A stretch of 64,000 bases of DNA from Typhlomys cinereus (taxonomy: Eukaryota; Chordata; Mammalia; Rodentia; Platacanthomyidae), in NCBI GenBank assembly GCA_023101885.1, contig JALPQD010000075.1:6700630-6764629 (forward strand), in the 5' to 3' direction. The notes beneath the pieces are model-generated. The model was not told where the DNA came from. It saw only the letters and a list, made by a program, of their open reading frames with translations, and did not search any database. The position numbers and the translations under genes were made by a program. Shown piece by piece: positions 1 through 11,339 of this stretch (position 1 is the first letter of the stretch; each line of letters opens with the position of its first letter).

Positions 1-1215
1 TGTAACCTTCAATCCTTGTTCCCATAGGTGTTAAAAGTTACCTTAAAAATATAAATACATTTAATTTTATGAATCCTAAATCTCTGAAAGTTCTCATAGA
101 CACATTTTAAAATGTTCTTTTCGTTAAAAGTTCTGTTATTAATATGTTGGAAATGAAAGTTTTAAAAAATGTGTTAAATCTTTTAACTTTAAGATCTATC
201 AAATCAAAATATATTAAATACTTCAACAAGATAAAACATCAAAATAGAAGTATAATGACACAATAAGAAAACATTATGTTAAAATGAAGTCCAGCAAACC
301 AATTACTATATCCTATATTTCAATGTCCACCTTCTGTTGCTCATCACATAGTCATGGTGGCTCAAAGATTCTAGATATTCTTAGTCCATTTTTGCAGCTC
401 AAAGTTGTAGAAGCAGATTTTCTCTGAAAAAGGCTGAATCTCCACTTGCAGCCGTCCTCAGCATACATCTCACGGTTCTGGCATCTCAACAACACTCTGG
501 GTTCACCCCTGCAGCTATATGCTTCACCTTCCCGTGTAGGAACTCTACACCTGTGACTTGGTGTCAAGCTTTTGCTGCTCTCCATGAACCCCTCAGTAGT
601 ACACCAGAACCAGTACTACCTGGGGGATGCTGCCAGATTCCGAAGCGAGGTTGAAGCATAGCTTGGTCCACTGGAACTACAGTAATACCAACTTTAGTGT
701 GCCGACTCTAGAAAAGTCTCTTTCTAAGTAGCTGAAACTTCCAAAGAGCAAGAAATGGCTTCAACTTGGGCTTTCAGTCCCTGAAGAGGTCCTGGTTTTC
801 AAACCATGAAATTGCCATACAGTGGTATTCATGTTTTCTACCATCCCAGTACAAGTCATTAGGTTTTCCTTCATCGATACTCATTTCTCCAACAACGGAA
901 GGTATGCTGCTGCCTGCCCTTTCAACATCCAGAGCTTCAGTCATTAACACAGCTCTCCTCTATCAAGCAAACCAGTCCATAGTCTTTAATTTCAACTTTC
1001 CCAAAGTCCTCATTCTCCTCCTCATAAACTGGGCCCAAACAATCCACAACTCTCAGCATTTTCATTTTCCAAATGATGCATTGTATTCTGCAGAAGGGTA
1101 TTTGTAATCCACAAGTTCAAAAGCTTCAAACATTACAAAGTTCCTCCAACAAAACTGTTCAAAATCCACACAGCCAGATTCATCAGCAACAACCCACTTC
1201 TTGGGCACCAAATTC

Positions 1216-1636
1216 TGTTGCAGTCAGCCTGCAGATGGCTGATAAATCAATATCAAATAGCTTACGGGAACAAAGGGTTTATTTTCTCTTGTGATTACTG
1301 GTTACAGTTCTTAGTCCAGCTTGACGGGAGAGCACGCACTAACACCAGGGAGGAGGGAACCGGCCACACCATCACCACATAATAGCCAAGGGAGGGATGA
1401 TCCTTACTTGCCAGCATGTCTGGGCAAGTATACTGAAGGATGCCAACTCCCTCAACCAGCTCTCTGTATTTTATTCCAGGGCCTAATCCCACCCACATAG
1501 GCTGGACCTTTCCCATCAGCTAGACAATCTCCTGTAGGTTTGCACTGGGCCCAACTCATCCACTAATTCTCCGTAAATGTGCCCAGAGCACAAACCCTCA
1601 ATCGTCAACTGACACCTGGGCCTAACTATGACAACA
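1216..1636. mobile_element. LTR-like repeat (right copy), unit A
   Basis: Begins TGTTGCAG and ends GACAACA, so it has TG...CA ends with a short inverted repeat. It is about 85-87% identical by eye to the directly oriented repeat at 32190-32614. ERV-like (MaLR-type suspected); no coding sequence between the copies and no matching 5-base target duplication seen. Confidence 0.5.
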
Positions 1637-3865
1637 GGTCATATCAAATATCCAATCAGAAGAACTGAAGCAAAGTTTGTTAGTTCAGTTTCCTCTGCCA
1701 TAAGAAAATACTGGAATCCCGACAATATGTACATAAAGCAAGTGTATTTATCTCATAATTTTGGAAGTCCCAAGAGTGTTGCTGGCTTCCACACTGCTTC
1801 ATTTGAGAGGCTGGTACCAAGGTGTTAGCTTTAGCAATGGAACAGGCACTTGGAAGGGAGACTGCACAAGGCATGGTGACAATCCACAGGGCAGGATGGA
1901 CACAACTTGCTCCTTAGCAACAGATTTTCCCTGCAATGTCTAAAATTTCTGTTTGTGATTGGCATGACTTCACCCTTAGGAGCATCTCCTAGTAAGAACC
2001 CAGGAGAGCAATCTCCTTTTCTTGTACTAAGCTTTTATTGTTCAATTCTATTTGACTCTTTGATCCATGTGGTATTATCAACATTCAGAAGAAAGTATAA
2101 TGTGATTGACATCAGATATCAGATCTCATAACATTATTCAAAACACAATCTGCCTTTCCTATTCATCCCCGATTATCTGTAGTTATAATTTCGAGAAAAT
2201 ATGTAATATACTAAATAATGTTTTAAATTTTTGACTTTTTCAAGAGTGGGATTAACATAACTTTAAAAATGATAATTATTTGGATAAATTTATATATATA
2301 CATATATGGAATTCTTAATCTTCTCACTCAGGAAAAGAAATACAAGCTACATTCATTTATTCAAATTGTGAAGAATTTTTTAAACTAAAACCCTTTAATG
2401 GACCAGCAAAATTGTTTAGTAGGAGAAACTTTTTGCCTCCAAGAGTGAAATCTTGAATTTCATCCCTGAAATTCAATGTGAGTAAAAGAACAGACTTGCT
2501 CAAGTTGTCCTTTGATCTACGCTGTTTTCCATGGCATGTGAATAGAAATACACACAGACACAGACACAGACAAACACACACACACACGTGCACACACACA
2601 AATGACTAAATAATAGGAAATGTTACAAAGTTAAAAGGCACTTTTAATTTTTTTAACCATATTAATCACGTGTCAATATTCTGAGCATTAATTTTGAATG
2701 GCAAAACAAAAAGAAGGGAGAAAGGAAGAGAGGAAGAGAATGAATAAAAACAGTGAGGTAGACTTAATTCCATTTTTCCTTTCAGCTGTGATTCTCTTAG
2801 TTTATTTGTATTACAGAATACTATATGAACTTCAAAAATTGTGATATATGTATATATTTATATATTCACTGTCTACAAAATGATGGAAATTGGTGAAATG
2901 AAAAATATTTTTTGCTTCATATACAAATGTAATATCATTTACATGAAAAAAGAAATAACTGGAATTTGCTTATCCTATACTGGTGGATGGTTGGGGGGTT
3001 TTGGTTGACTCGGGATCTTCTAGGGATGCCAGGGACCTGCAGCTACTCCTGATCCAGTCTCTAATGACAGATAGAACTTTGCAGGTTGAGGCAGAACCAA
3101 CATTCCTCATGCCGAAAGCTGGAAGGCCAGCAAGCACACTAGGCATTGCTCACTGGCTGCCAAAGGCCCAGTAATTTGGGGAGATAATATGGATGCAAAG
3201 GACTTGGGGAATAAAAGCAGGAGAAAGTAGTTTTTACTCACTCTCCAGAAAAATCTGTGCAACTTTCTAGAAATGTTGATGATTTCTCAATTGTCTGGTC
3301 TCTTGTCTCATGACCATGAGGAATGAGAAATGTAGTAAGGATTTTATTAAGTGTAAAACAGAAGGGATAAAGCTCCCATGCAGGAGGGAGAGGTCCTGAA
3401 TGACCTCCAGTGTGAGGGTTTAGTTTCGGTGAGGGTTTATATATGTTGAGGTATGGATACAACAATTTGTTTGTGGCTGCAAGCTGATGAGACAATATCA
3501 CAGGAGTAGAGATTGAATGAGAGATCAAAGACACGTTTGATGCAAAATGTACTCTGTGTTTAAATAGTAAAGAATATTATCACTTTTGGTGGACACATGA
3601 ACTAAGATGGATTTCAAGCAATGCAGCCTTTGACAAAATTGGCTATCCTCAATGTGGGAAGTTGAGGCAGAAGGTGGGTTGTCATAATACAGACAAAAAA
3701 AAAGTTGTGTCAGCAAGATTGTTCAAAGATAGTGGGGCTCACAGTGACACAGGTGTGTCAGGATTTGGAGAGCTGACCGTGGCCATTGCCAGATCAGCTG
3801 GCACATGGGGAAACACCCTCATCTTGGAAACAGGAAAGTGTTTCCCCGCACGGTAGGTGTTCCTC
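1637..3865 (-). other. 3' flank and likely 3' UTR of gene A
   Basis: AT-rich, with one CA microsatellite. The part nearest 3866 should be 3' UTR. TTTATT at 3343-3348 and about 2356 are candidate poly(A) signals on the minus strand. No other gene is seen. Equivalent stretches: 34431-36685 in B and 60121-62372 in C. Confidence 0.5.
2545..2605. repeat. (CA)n-type microsatellite, copy A
   Basis: CACACAGACACAGACACAGACAAACACACA-type tract 3' of the gene. Copies B (35344-35415) and C (61033-61104) carry a longer version. Confidence 0.8.
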
Positions 3866-4273
3866 CTATGGAGAGGAGAACCTGCCACAAAACAGGAGAG
3901 TATTGGTTTTGCTGTGCCTGATGAAGAAAAGGAAGGGGTGGTCAGCACAGAACATGGGAGGTGATTCGGACGCACAGAAAAGTTCGAACGTATCAGCTGT
4001 AGCTGCCGCAGCCTCTGTGCCTTCTTCGTTCACCTCCACAAAACTCTTGTGAACAAATCGGGACACACAGAGATCGGTGCTGGCCGACAAGCCTGAGAAG
4101 TCAGCCAGGCCCTGTTGAAAAGCATCCACCACCCCCAGCTGCTGCAGCACAGACTTCATGTCGTAATCTTCTTCCAGTTTGAATCTTGGAAGGAAAACGA
4201 AAGCGTCGTCATTCTTCATAAAGCGTGGGTTGGTCCAAGCACTTAACTTCTCAAAAGTGAGAGTGTTCTCCAC
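3866..4273 (-). CDS. Serpinb9: Copy A coding exon 7 with reactive-centre loop and stop
   Basis: The exon starts after GATTCACAG as [16 protein letters not shown] and has 135 codons plus TAG at 3868-3866. P3-P2-P1 codons GAA-CTT-TTC (Glu-Leu-Phe) are at 3985-3977. The block from P1' Cys to the C terminus aligns with human SERPINB9 without gaps, which fixes the P1 assignment. Confidence 0.94.
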   Translation of the reverse strand: MENTLTFEKLSAWTNPRFMKNDDAFVFLPRFKLEEDYDMKSVLQQLGVVDAFQQGLADFSGLSASTDLCVSRFVHKSFVEVNEEGTEAAAATADTFELFCASESPPMFCADHPFLFFIRHSKTNTLLFCGRFSSP

Positions 4274-7200
4274 CTGTGAATCCCAATGACACACTTTCAC
4301 ATTTACACTTCGGGCCTCTCCACAGACACCTGGACACTGACAGCAGAGCACCCCCTTCCCTCTTGCACAGGGCTCTGGATGTCCAACACCCCCATGAGTT
4401 TGTGAGGTTCCCCCTGCGTTCAGGACTCCATGATGGGCTTGGAGCCCATGCAGCCCAGCAGCAGGACCTCTTGACTGTAGGTCCTTCCCCACACCTTTTA
4501 TTCATTTCCAGTGAGTTCTAATACAGGTTTTCTTTGCTGTTTGTGTTTTCAACTAGGCTTAGCTCAGAAGAAAAAAATATTTCTGATAACTAAAAAAAAA
4601 ATAAAAGAAGACAAAAAAATCAAATAAAGGAGAAAGGGCTCTCAGTGTGAGCCTGTGCTGATCAAGCTCACTGAGAAGTTGGTTCTGGAATCTGGGTTAT
4701 CTCTGCTTCATTCTGAAGCATATTATCTGCAAGTGTCCTGCAAGACCCCCTTTCAGTAACAGGCTGGCTCTCAAGCCATAGCGGGGTGGAGGCTGGAGAA
4801 AGGATGACAGGAAGAGGAAGATAGCTCTTGCCCTTGACGTAGAAGAGTAGATTGTTGGAGTAAAAACATGTGTCCTTGAACACAGCTTGGGATAAAGAAC
4901 TTGCAAGCAATTTCCTGAAACTAAACATTCAGCTAGTGTTTGTTCCGTGACATAAAAATGCCAGCGGTGGGAATGCCAGAAGGAAGCCCATGGGTGGACA
5001 CACTGCTTCGTTCTACCTGAACCTATTGATGAGTACCTCCAGCTGACGGCCTCCTTGGGGCTTCTCCAGCCTTCCAGCCTCTCCCGGATGACTGCCAGCC
5101 GCTCACTTCATGATGTGACCTGTGTGCTGGGTGTTTTCTTTTATTTGGAAAATTCACAGGAGAGAGAGATTCTCCTCTGCCCACAGCTCTCTCTCTCTCA
5201 AAAACCAATTCCAGCTCACTGTGTCCCTGGGCTTCTCCCCTGGATTGCTGCCAGGGATTCATCTATTCAAATGTGCTGCTAACTGACAAATATTCAGATG
5301 AGAAAGTGCTGCGGCCGCCCCCTCACCGTGCTGAGCTCCACGCCATCATCAGGGAGCACGATCACCATGCTGAGCTCCTGGCCTGCATAGGGCAGCTCCA
5401 GCACCTGCGCCTGCACCTCGCTCACGTAGGCCAAGTTCACCGAGGCTTCCTGACTCATCATCTGCACTGGCCGTTCTTCTTTCTGGGGAAGGAACAGATG
5501 TCCGGGAACATGAGACAGTCTGCGAAGAGCTCAGGCACTTTCCTTACTACACAGGTGCAATGGATTTTAGCTGTTTTCCCCGTGATCTATGCTAACCCTC
5601 TCCTCTCCTTTGAAACCCTTAGTCCCACAGGCACCCCACCTCCTTCCATGTCTTTGTGTGATCAACTGAATTTAACTGTAGTTGCTCATATCAGCATAGG
5701 TAGGAGACTATTTGTTGGAGCGTAGACAAGTTATCATTGGCTACACCACTCCTTGCAACAACCATTAGCTATCAATACTCACTTGGGTGGGCAAGATCTC
5801 ACAAACCTCTGCCCTGTCCTCTGCTCCCATGCTTTTGGGACAAGTTTTATGAGGATCTTATATGTCTAATCAGAATTGTAGTGAGTTCATAATGTCATCC
5901 CCATGTAATGTTCAGAAACATTCTGGGAAACACCTCCCTATCTTCTGGCTCTTCCAATCATTCTTTCCATGCTTCATCAATGGTTCCTGAGTCTTGAAGT
6001 GAAAAACATGGCCATTTAGGACCAAACATTCCACATTCCCGTATTCTCAGGACCTAAGTGCTTTCATTCTAGCTGCTAAAAATATTTCTGAAATTAGCCA
6101 CAGTGCATTGGAAACTCTTTTTTTCTAGTTATCGCCATTGTACTTGTCATATTTATTCATATAATCAGCACTGCTCTCATATTTCATCAGAGAAACTTTT
6201 TATCGTATCAGGTGTGGATTAATGCAAAGAACTATAGCTGCTTTAAGTTCCAATGAACATTTGGAAAACAACTGGCTTCTTTCCTACATTAAAAGTGATT
6301 GAAAGTATAAGCAGACACAGAGTCCCCCTCCAAAGGATGATTGAAATGTAATGTGGTAGTTAACCATTTTGAAATGCTATAGTTGCATCTAGAATGTACC
6401 ACAAAGGCCTATGTACAAAAGTCATGCTTCCAGGATGATTGACAGTGGTACTTTCAGGAGGCAGGACCTGCCGGGTAAAGTCCAATCATGGAAGGAGGAG
6501 CATGCCCGTGAAGAGGATATTGGGAAGCCAGACCCTCCTGTTCTCTCTTTGGTCCATGGCTGGCATGAGGTGAACAAAGCTGCACCAGGCGTTCCTGCCA
6601 TGTCATGCTGCACCACCAGCAGTCTGAGTCATGACACCAACTGACCTGAAACTGCAGCTTCTGGAACCCTGAACCACACTCAGCAGTTCTCCTTTTACTG
6701 TGTTATAGCCGTGAGTTTGCTACAACAATGGAAAGCTGGCCAACACACCAGATGTCAGATTTCCATTGCTTCACATTTTTAGCCATTAGATAGAGAGAAG
6801 AAAACACTGGTATCAAGTGAATTCATAGGAAGAAAGTTTTCAAGAAGGAAGCTGACACGGTTCCACATCTGTCTTCTAGTAAGACTAGAAGGTTCTGGTG
6901 GGCAGCATGCTGAATCATCACAAAGCAGGAGTTCTCTAGGTAAGACCACTGTGACGTAGGGAACTCCTGACACATCCTGTCCCATTGTGCATTCTAATCC
7001 TTTCCCGATAATGTTTTGGGGGTATTTATAATACAGAAGACAGCCATCTGGACAGATTAATTTTTGTGATACATTCATTTACAAAAATCGTTCATTAAAT
7101 TTTCCAGAATTTCCCATTCTGAAATGAAAGAACTGATTTTGGTTTTAAATTGTTATTTGAAAGATGAGTAACAAAAATAGAAATGAAATTTCAATATTGA

Positions 7201-10200
7201 TAGGTTTACAAAAACATATTTAAATTATCTATTTCTAGGGATTGTGGGGTTAAAAAACTTGTAATTACTAACTTAATTCAAAATGTAACTTACTACCATG
7301 ACTGAAGTTATTATCACTCCATTTTTTTATTAAACAAGTGTAAATCTTCATGAATAATGATCAATCCATCAAAAATCTGAACGAATATATTTTCACATTC
7401 CTCCTTGCTCTGGATTATGATTCCTTCATATATCATAGTCCTTAGAATGTAATTTCCCCCTTTCTTGCTATACACACTAGGTTTACAGAAAATTGTTCAG
7501 TTTCTAAAACAAGAAAACAACAGACATAGGAGAACTTATCAGACCCAGCAATGATAGAAAGCAAAAGCAGACTGGCAGCAGATATTTTTTACTTCTATAA
7601 TTTGCACTACTGAGTTCAGAATTTCATTCAGACATATAAATATGCAAATTATTTTAAAAGTTTATCAAAACTTTTTACTATTTTATGTAAGATTATAATT
7701 AATTTATGATATTTTCACACCTTAGTACCCAATCCCAGCCCTGTTCCTGTATCTATTACAACCCTTTTTTCCCCTGCTACTTTTATGTCTTTTTGTAGGA
7801 GAGGCCCACTGAATTTCATCTACATTATCCTTCATTCAGTGGCCCTCGTACCTACTAGACTATGAATTACATAGCTGTGGGTACGATCTGGGAAAGCATT
7901 TTCTCTTCCGTCCAATCAGGATTAATCCTCATCAGTCCCTTAGGGAGGTGTGAGGGTTCTTGCGTTCTTTTGCTATTTCAGAGTGAAATATGGATACAAC
8001 AAACCCCAGGCAGGAACCAGCAAAAGTACAGCAAAGAAAGCTTAATCCAGGACATCTAAGCTGCTCGCCACACCAAGGGTCAGGGAACATCATAAAAGAG
8101 AGACGATGAGACTGTAAGAGCCTAAAGGGTAGCAAGAACGTGACCAGACATCATCGTGTAGACATGGCAGGTTGTTGCATCAAATATTTCACGGATACTA
8201 TCTATATTTCCAGAAAAGTTTTTTTTTTTTTACCAGACATCTATATTTGATGGGTTAAAATTTTCTTTCAATGCTGCTTTAGAATGATAAACAGACATCT
8301 ACCATAAGCCCCATTCTTCTGCTTGCACAAAATGAAACTTTTCCATGAAGTTTCTGCATCAAATTATTCTGCATATTAAGAAACCACACTTACCTGGTTT
8401 ACTTTAAAAGCCATTTCTCTTGTGTATTCCCGGAAAAATTGATTCTCCCATCTTGCTTTGAAGTACATGGCGTTGACAAGAACCATCTTGATCTGGTCAT
8501 CAATAGAGCCACTTGACAACAGCTCTTGAATTTTACCTTTGGAAAAAGGCATCTTCATTCATTTGCTCTTACAGACTAATGGTGAATAAATTCATATGTC
8601 TGGGCAGATTCTAACATCTTGGTTTAAAATTTCCTGAATTTGGAATGGTATGTCTGAAGCCCAAATACTCAAACACTGGATGGATATCCCCTAGCTGAGG
8701 ACAGTGAAGATTTCCAGGTTGGAGAAGAAGACAGGCAGGAAATTGTGACAGGCAGGCAGATAACCATAGAAACCACCTGTTAGGCCTGGTTGTCCACTTA
8801 ATGGGGTCTGGATTAACCAAGAGGCGTGTCTGTTGGTTGGTCTGTAGGGACATGTCCTGGAAAGATGAGCTGTGGGATGAAGTCCATCCTCTAAAGTGAG
8901 CAGCAGCTTCTGGCAGTGGCTCCACATATAAAATCGAGTGTACATGAAGCAACGCGTCTTTATTCTGGAGCCTCTGCTCCGTCCTGGTGAGAGCGTGCCC
9001 TGTCCTCACACCACCATGGCCATTCTTCAGCGGCATCACGGCGCAGCTGCGTGGCCTGTCAGGATGGACCGAGAGGACCAGCTCCTCAGGGATTCTCCAG
9101 GCCTCAGGCCAGATTGGAGCTGCTGAGGCTTCCAGATCTGTGCACCGAGCAGCTACTGGGTCCTCAGCGTCCACAGTCTGCAGAGAAAGCACTGTCCACC
9201 AAGCCACTCCTGCAGGTCCATCTGATAATTGGCCTTTTTAGTAATACTGATCCTACTCCTGTTCCTCTAGAGGACCTGATGAATTAACTACCGAAAGTTC
9301 AGTCAGTATCCCTTTGGCCAGCACTCTATTACCTTTTGCAGTTCTGTCATGCTACTCCTGAAAGCCAGCATATGTCAGACAGCAGGAATGAAGGACTCAG
9401 ATGGGGAAAGCAATTCTGAGTGCTAAATTACTATTAGACTTCATAGTATTTGGTCAGTCTTACAAGAGAGGAGTTGATAAGTAAATACACTCTTCTTCTT
9501 TTATTAAGTGGGACCTTTTCAATTAATTAAAGGTATGAATGGAGAAAGAAAGACTGAGTCATTAATAAGAGAGAACATCTGGTTCTTCACTCCCTTCTGG
9601 GTGGCAGATTTAGGAATGCATCCAGTGGTGCAGAAACATCTGAATGTTTTAAACATCGCACCAATACTGACTTCATGGGCCCATGTGGGCATGTGCCATT
9701 CTTTGATATGACAATGAATGTGGTTGAAATCCAAAGGAGGGGGTGTTTTCAGTCAGTGACTCTGACCTGCACTGACAGAGGGTCTGCCGTGCATCGCCAA
9801 ACCTGGTTTATAAAAAGTAGTTAAAGGAGCTCAAATAGGAGATGTGGAACCCGAAGTGGACGTCCCCTTATCAGACAAAGGGGGTGGAGCCAAGACCATA
9901 CAGATGCAGAACCAGGACGTGGTTCAGGGAAAGGTCTACCCCATGGATCTCCATTGCACAGAGATGGTGGGATCACCTGACATGCGCAAACTGTTGGCGT
10001 CAGTGTCTTTGGATGGAAATTATTAATTATGAATCTGGCTTCTATGTTTGCTGACATTTGAACCAACTACTCTGGTTTAAAGGGATAGATACAATGAATT
10101 CTCGGTTGTTAAAAACCTGAGAGGCTGATGGTACCTTTCATTAGCCTACTAAAGTGCAAATACACCATGAGACCCAGACATTGAATATCAAAGGCCCTAT

Positions 10201-11246
10201 GAAATACCCATGAACTTAAAGTGAAGAATGGAAGGAGGATGAGAGAAAGAAGGAAAGGAGGATGATGAGAAGGGAGGAGGACAACAGTGTGTGAAATTCT
10301 GACCTTTCGTCTGCTTGGAGACCCATGCATTAATATGTTTCCTCGATTTCTCTGCAGCTTTTTCAAAGCACAGCTGTACCAGCTCAGCACCGTAGAACTT
10401 CAGGCAGGATTCCTTAAATGTCTTCAGAGAAAACATGTTCAGTGAGATCACATTGCAAATGTAATACCAGGAAGCCTCACGGCTTTCTGAATACTACAGC
10501 CTGTTTCAAAGTTAAAATGAGGATTTTTATCATTGGAAACAGATCTTGGCTCATGTATAAGATGAAACCTCAGAGTTCCAATGTAAGAATAACAGAGACA
10601 AATTCATAGAATTCTAGCACAAGTCATAGTTGAATTAATTTGCAATGTCATTATAAAACTATGGTACTTTCATGAGAGTAGCAAGTGAGGACAGGATCTC
10701 ACTAGTAGAGTGGACCAGCCCACAACCAATGGGCTCCTGTCTAAGCTCTCTGAATCCTGCTGTCATAGGAATGAAACCCACTCAGCATAGAATGTTGGTC
10801 CCTCATCTTCTGAAGTTCTCTAGGGTCCTTCTCTGTGTTTCTTCACCAACAAGTAGTTTGAATATAATGTTGACTAGTCTACTGATTCAACTTACTGGGA
10901 GGAATTCATAAGATTTCTCTGCAAAGAGCCTGTTGACTGATTTGAGCGAGTATTGAGTGCCTGGCTTGTTCACTTCCGTGAGAAGCAGCTGGAAGTCCCG
11001 ATGAATGTCTTTTGTTTTGCTTGAAGAAAGAACCTGTCAAGGAAAATAACCAAAGACTGTGGTCTGAACAATGAAATAGTTTGGTAACATAAAGATATGG
11101 TGAGGTGATGGTGTTGGTAAAGTACTTGTTGCAAAAGCATGAGGACCTCAGTTTGGATTCCCAGAGCCTACATAAATAACACCCTGAGGAAGACATAGAA
11201 GAAGACACCATGCTGATCTGTGGCCTCCATTTTCACAGATAGATAT

Positions 11247-11339
<93 letters not shown>

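Noticed and set aside
1216..1636. Endogenous retrovirus with genes
   Set aside because: LTR-like ends are present, but no gag, pol or env similarity lies between the pair, and no matching target-site duplication was found.
3866..4492. Single-exon 208-codon serpin frame (retrocopy hypothesis)
   Set aside because: Only the part from 4273 downward is serpin; the rest is intron read-through, and the other exons are present with proper splice sites.
5273..5725. 150-codon plus-strand frame overlapping exon 6
   Set aside because: It is the antisense shadow of serpin exon 6 and does not keep its length in copy B.
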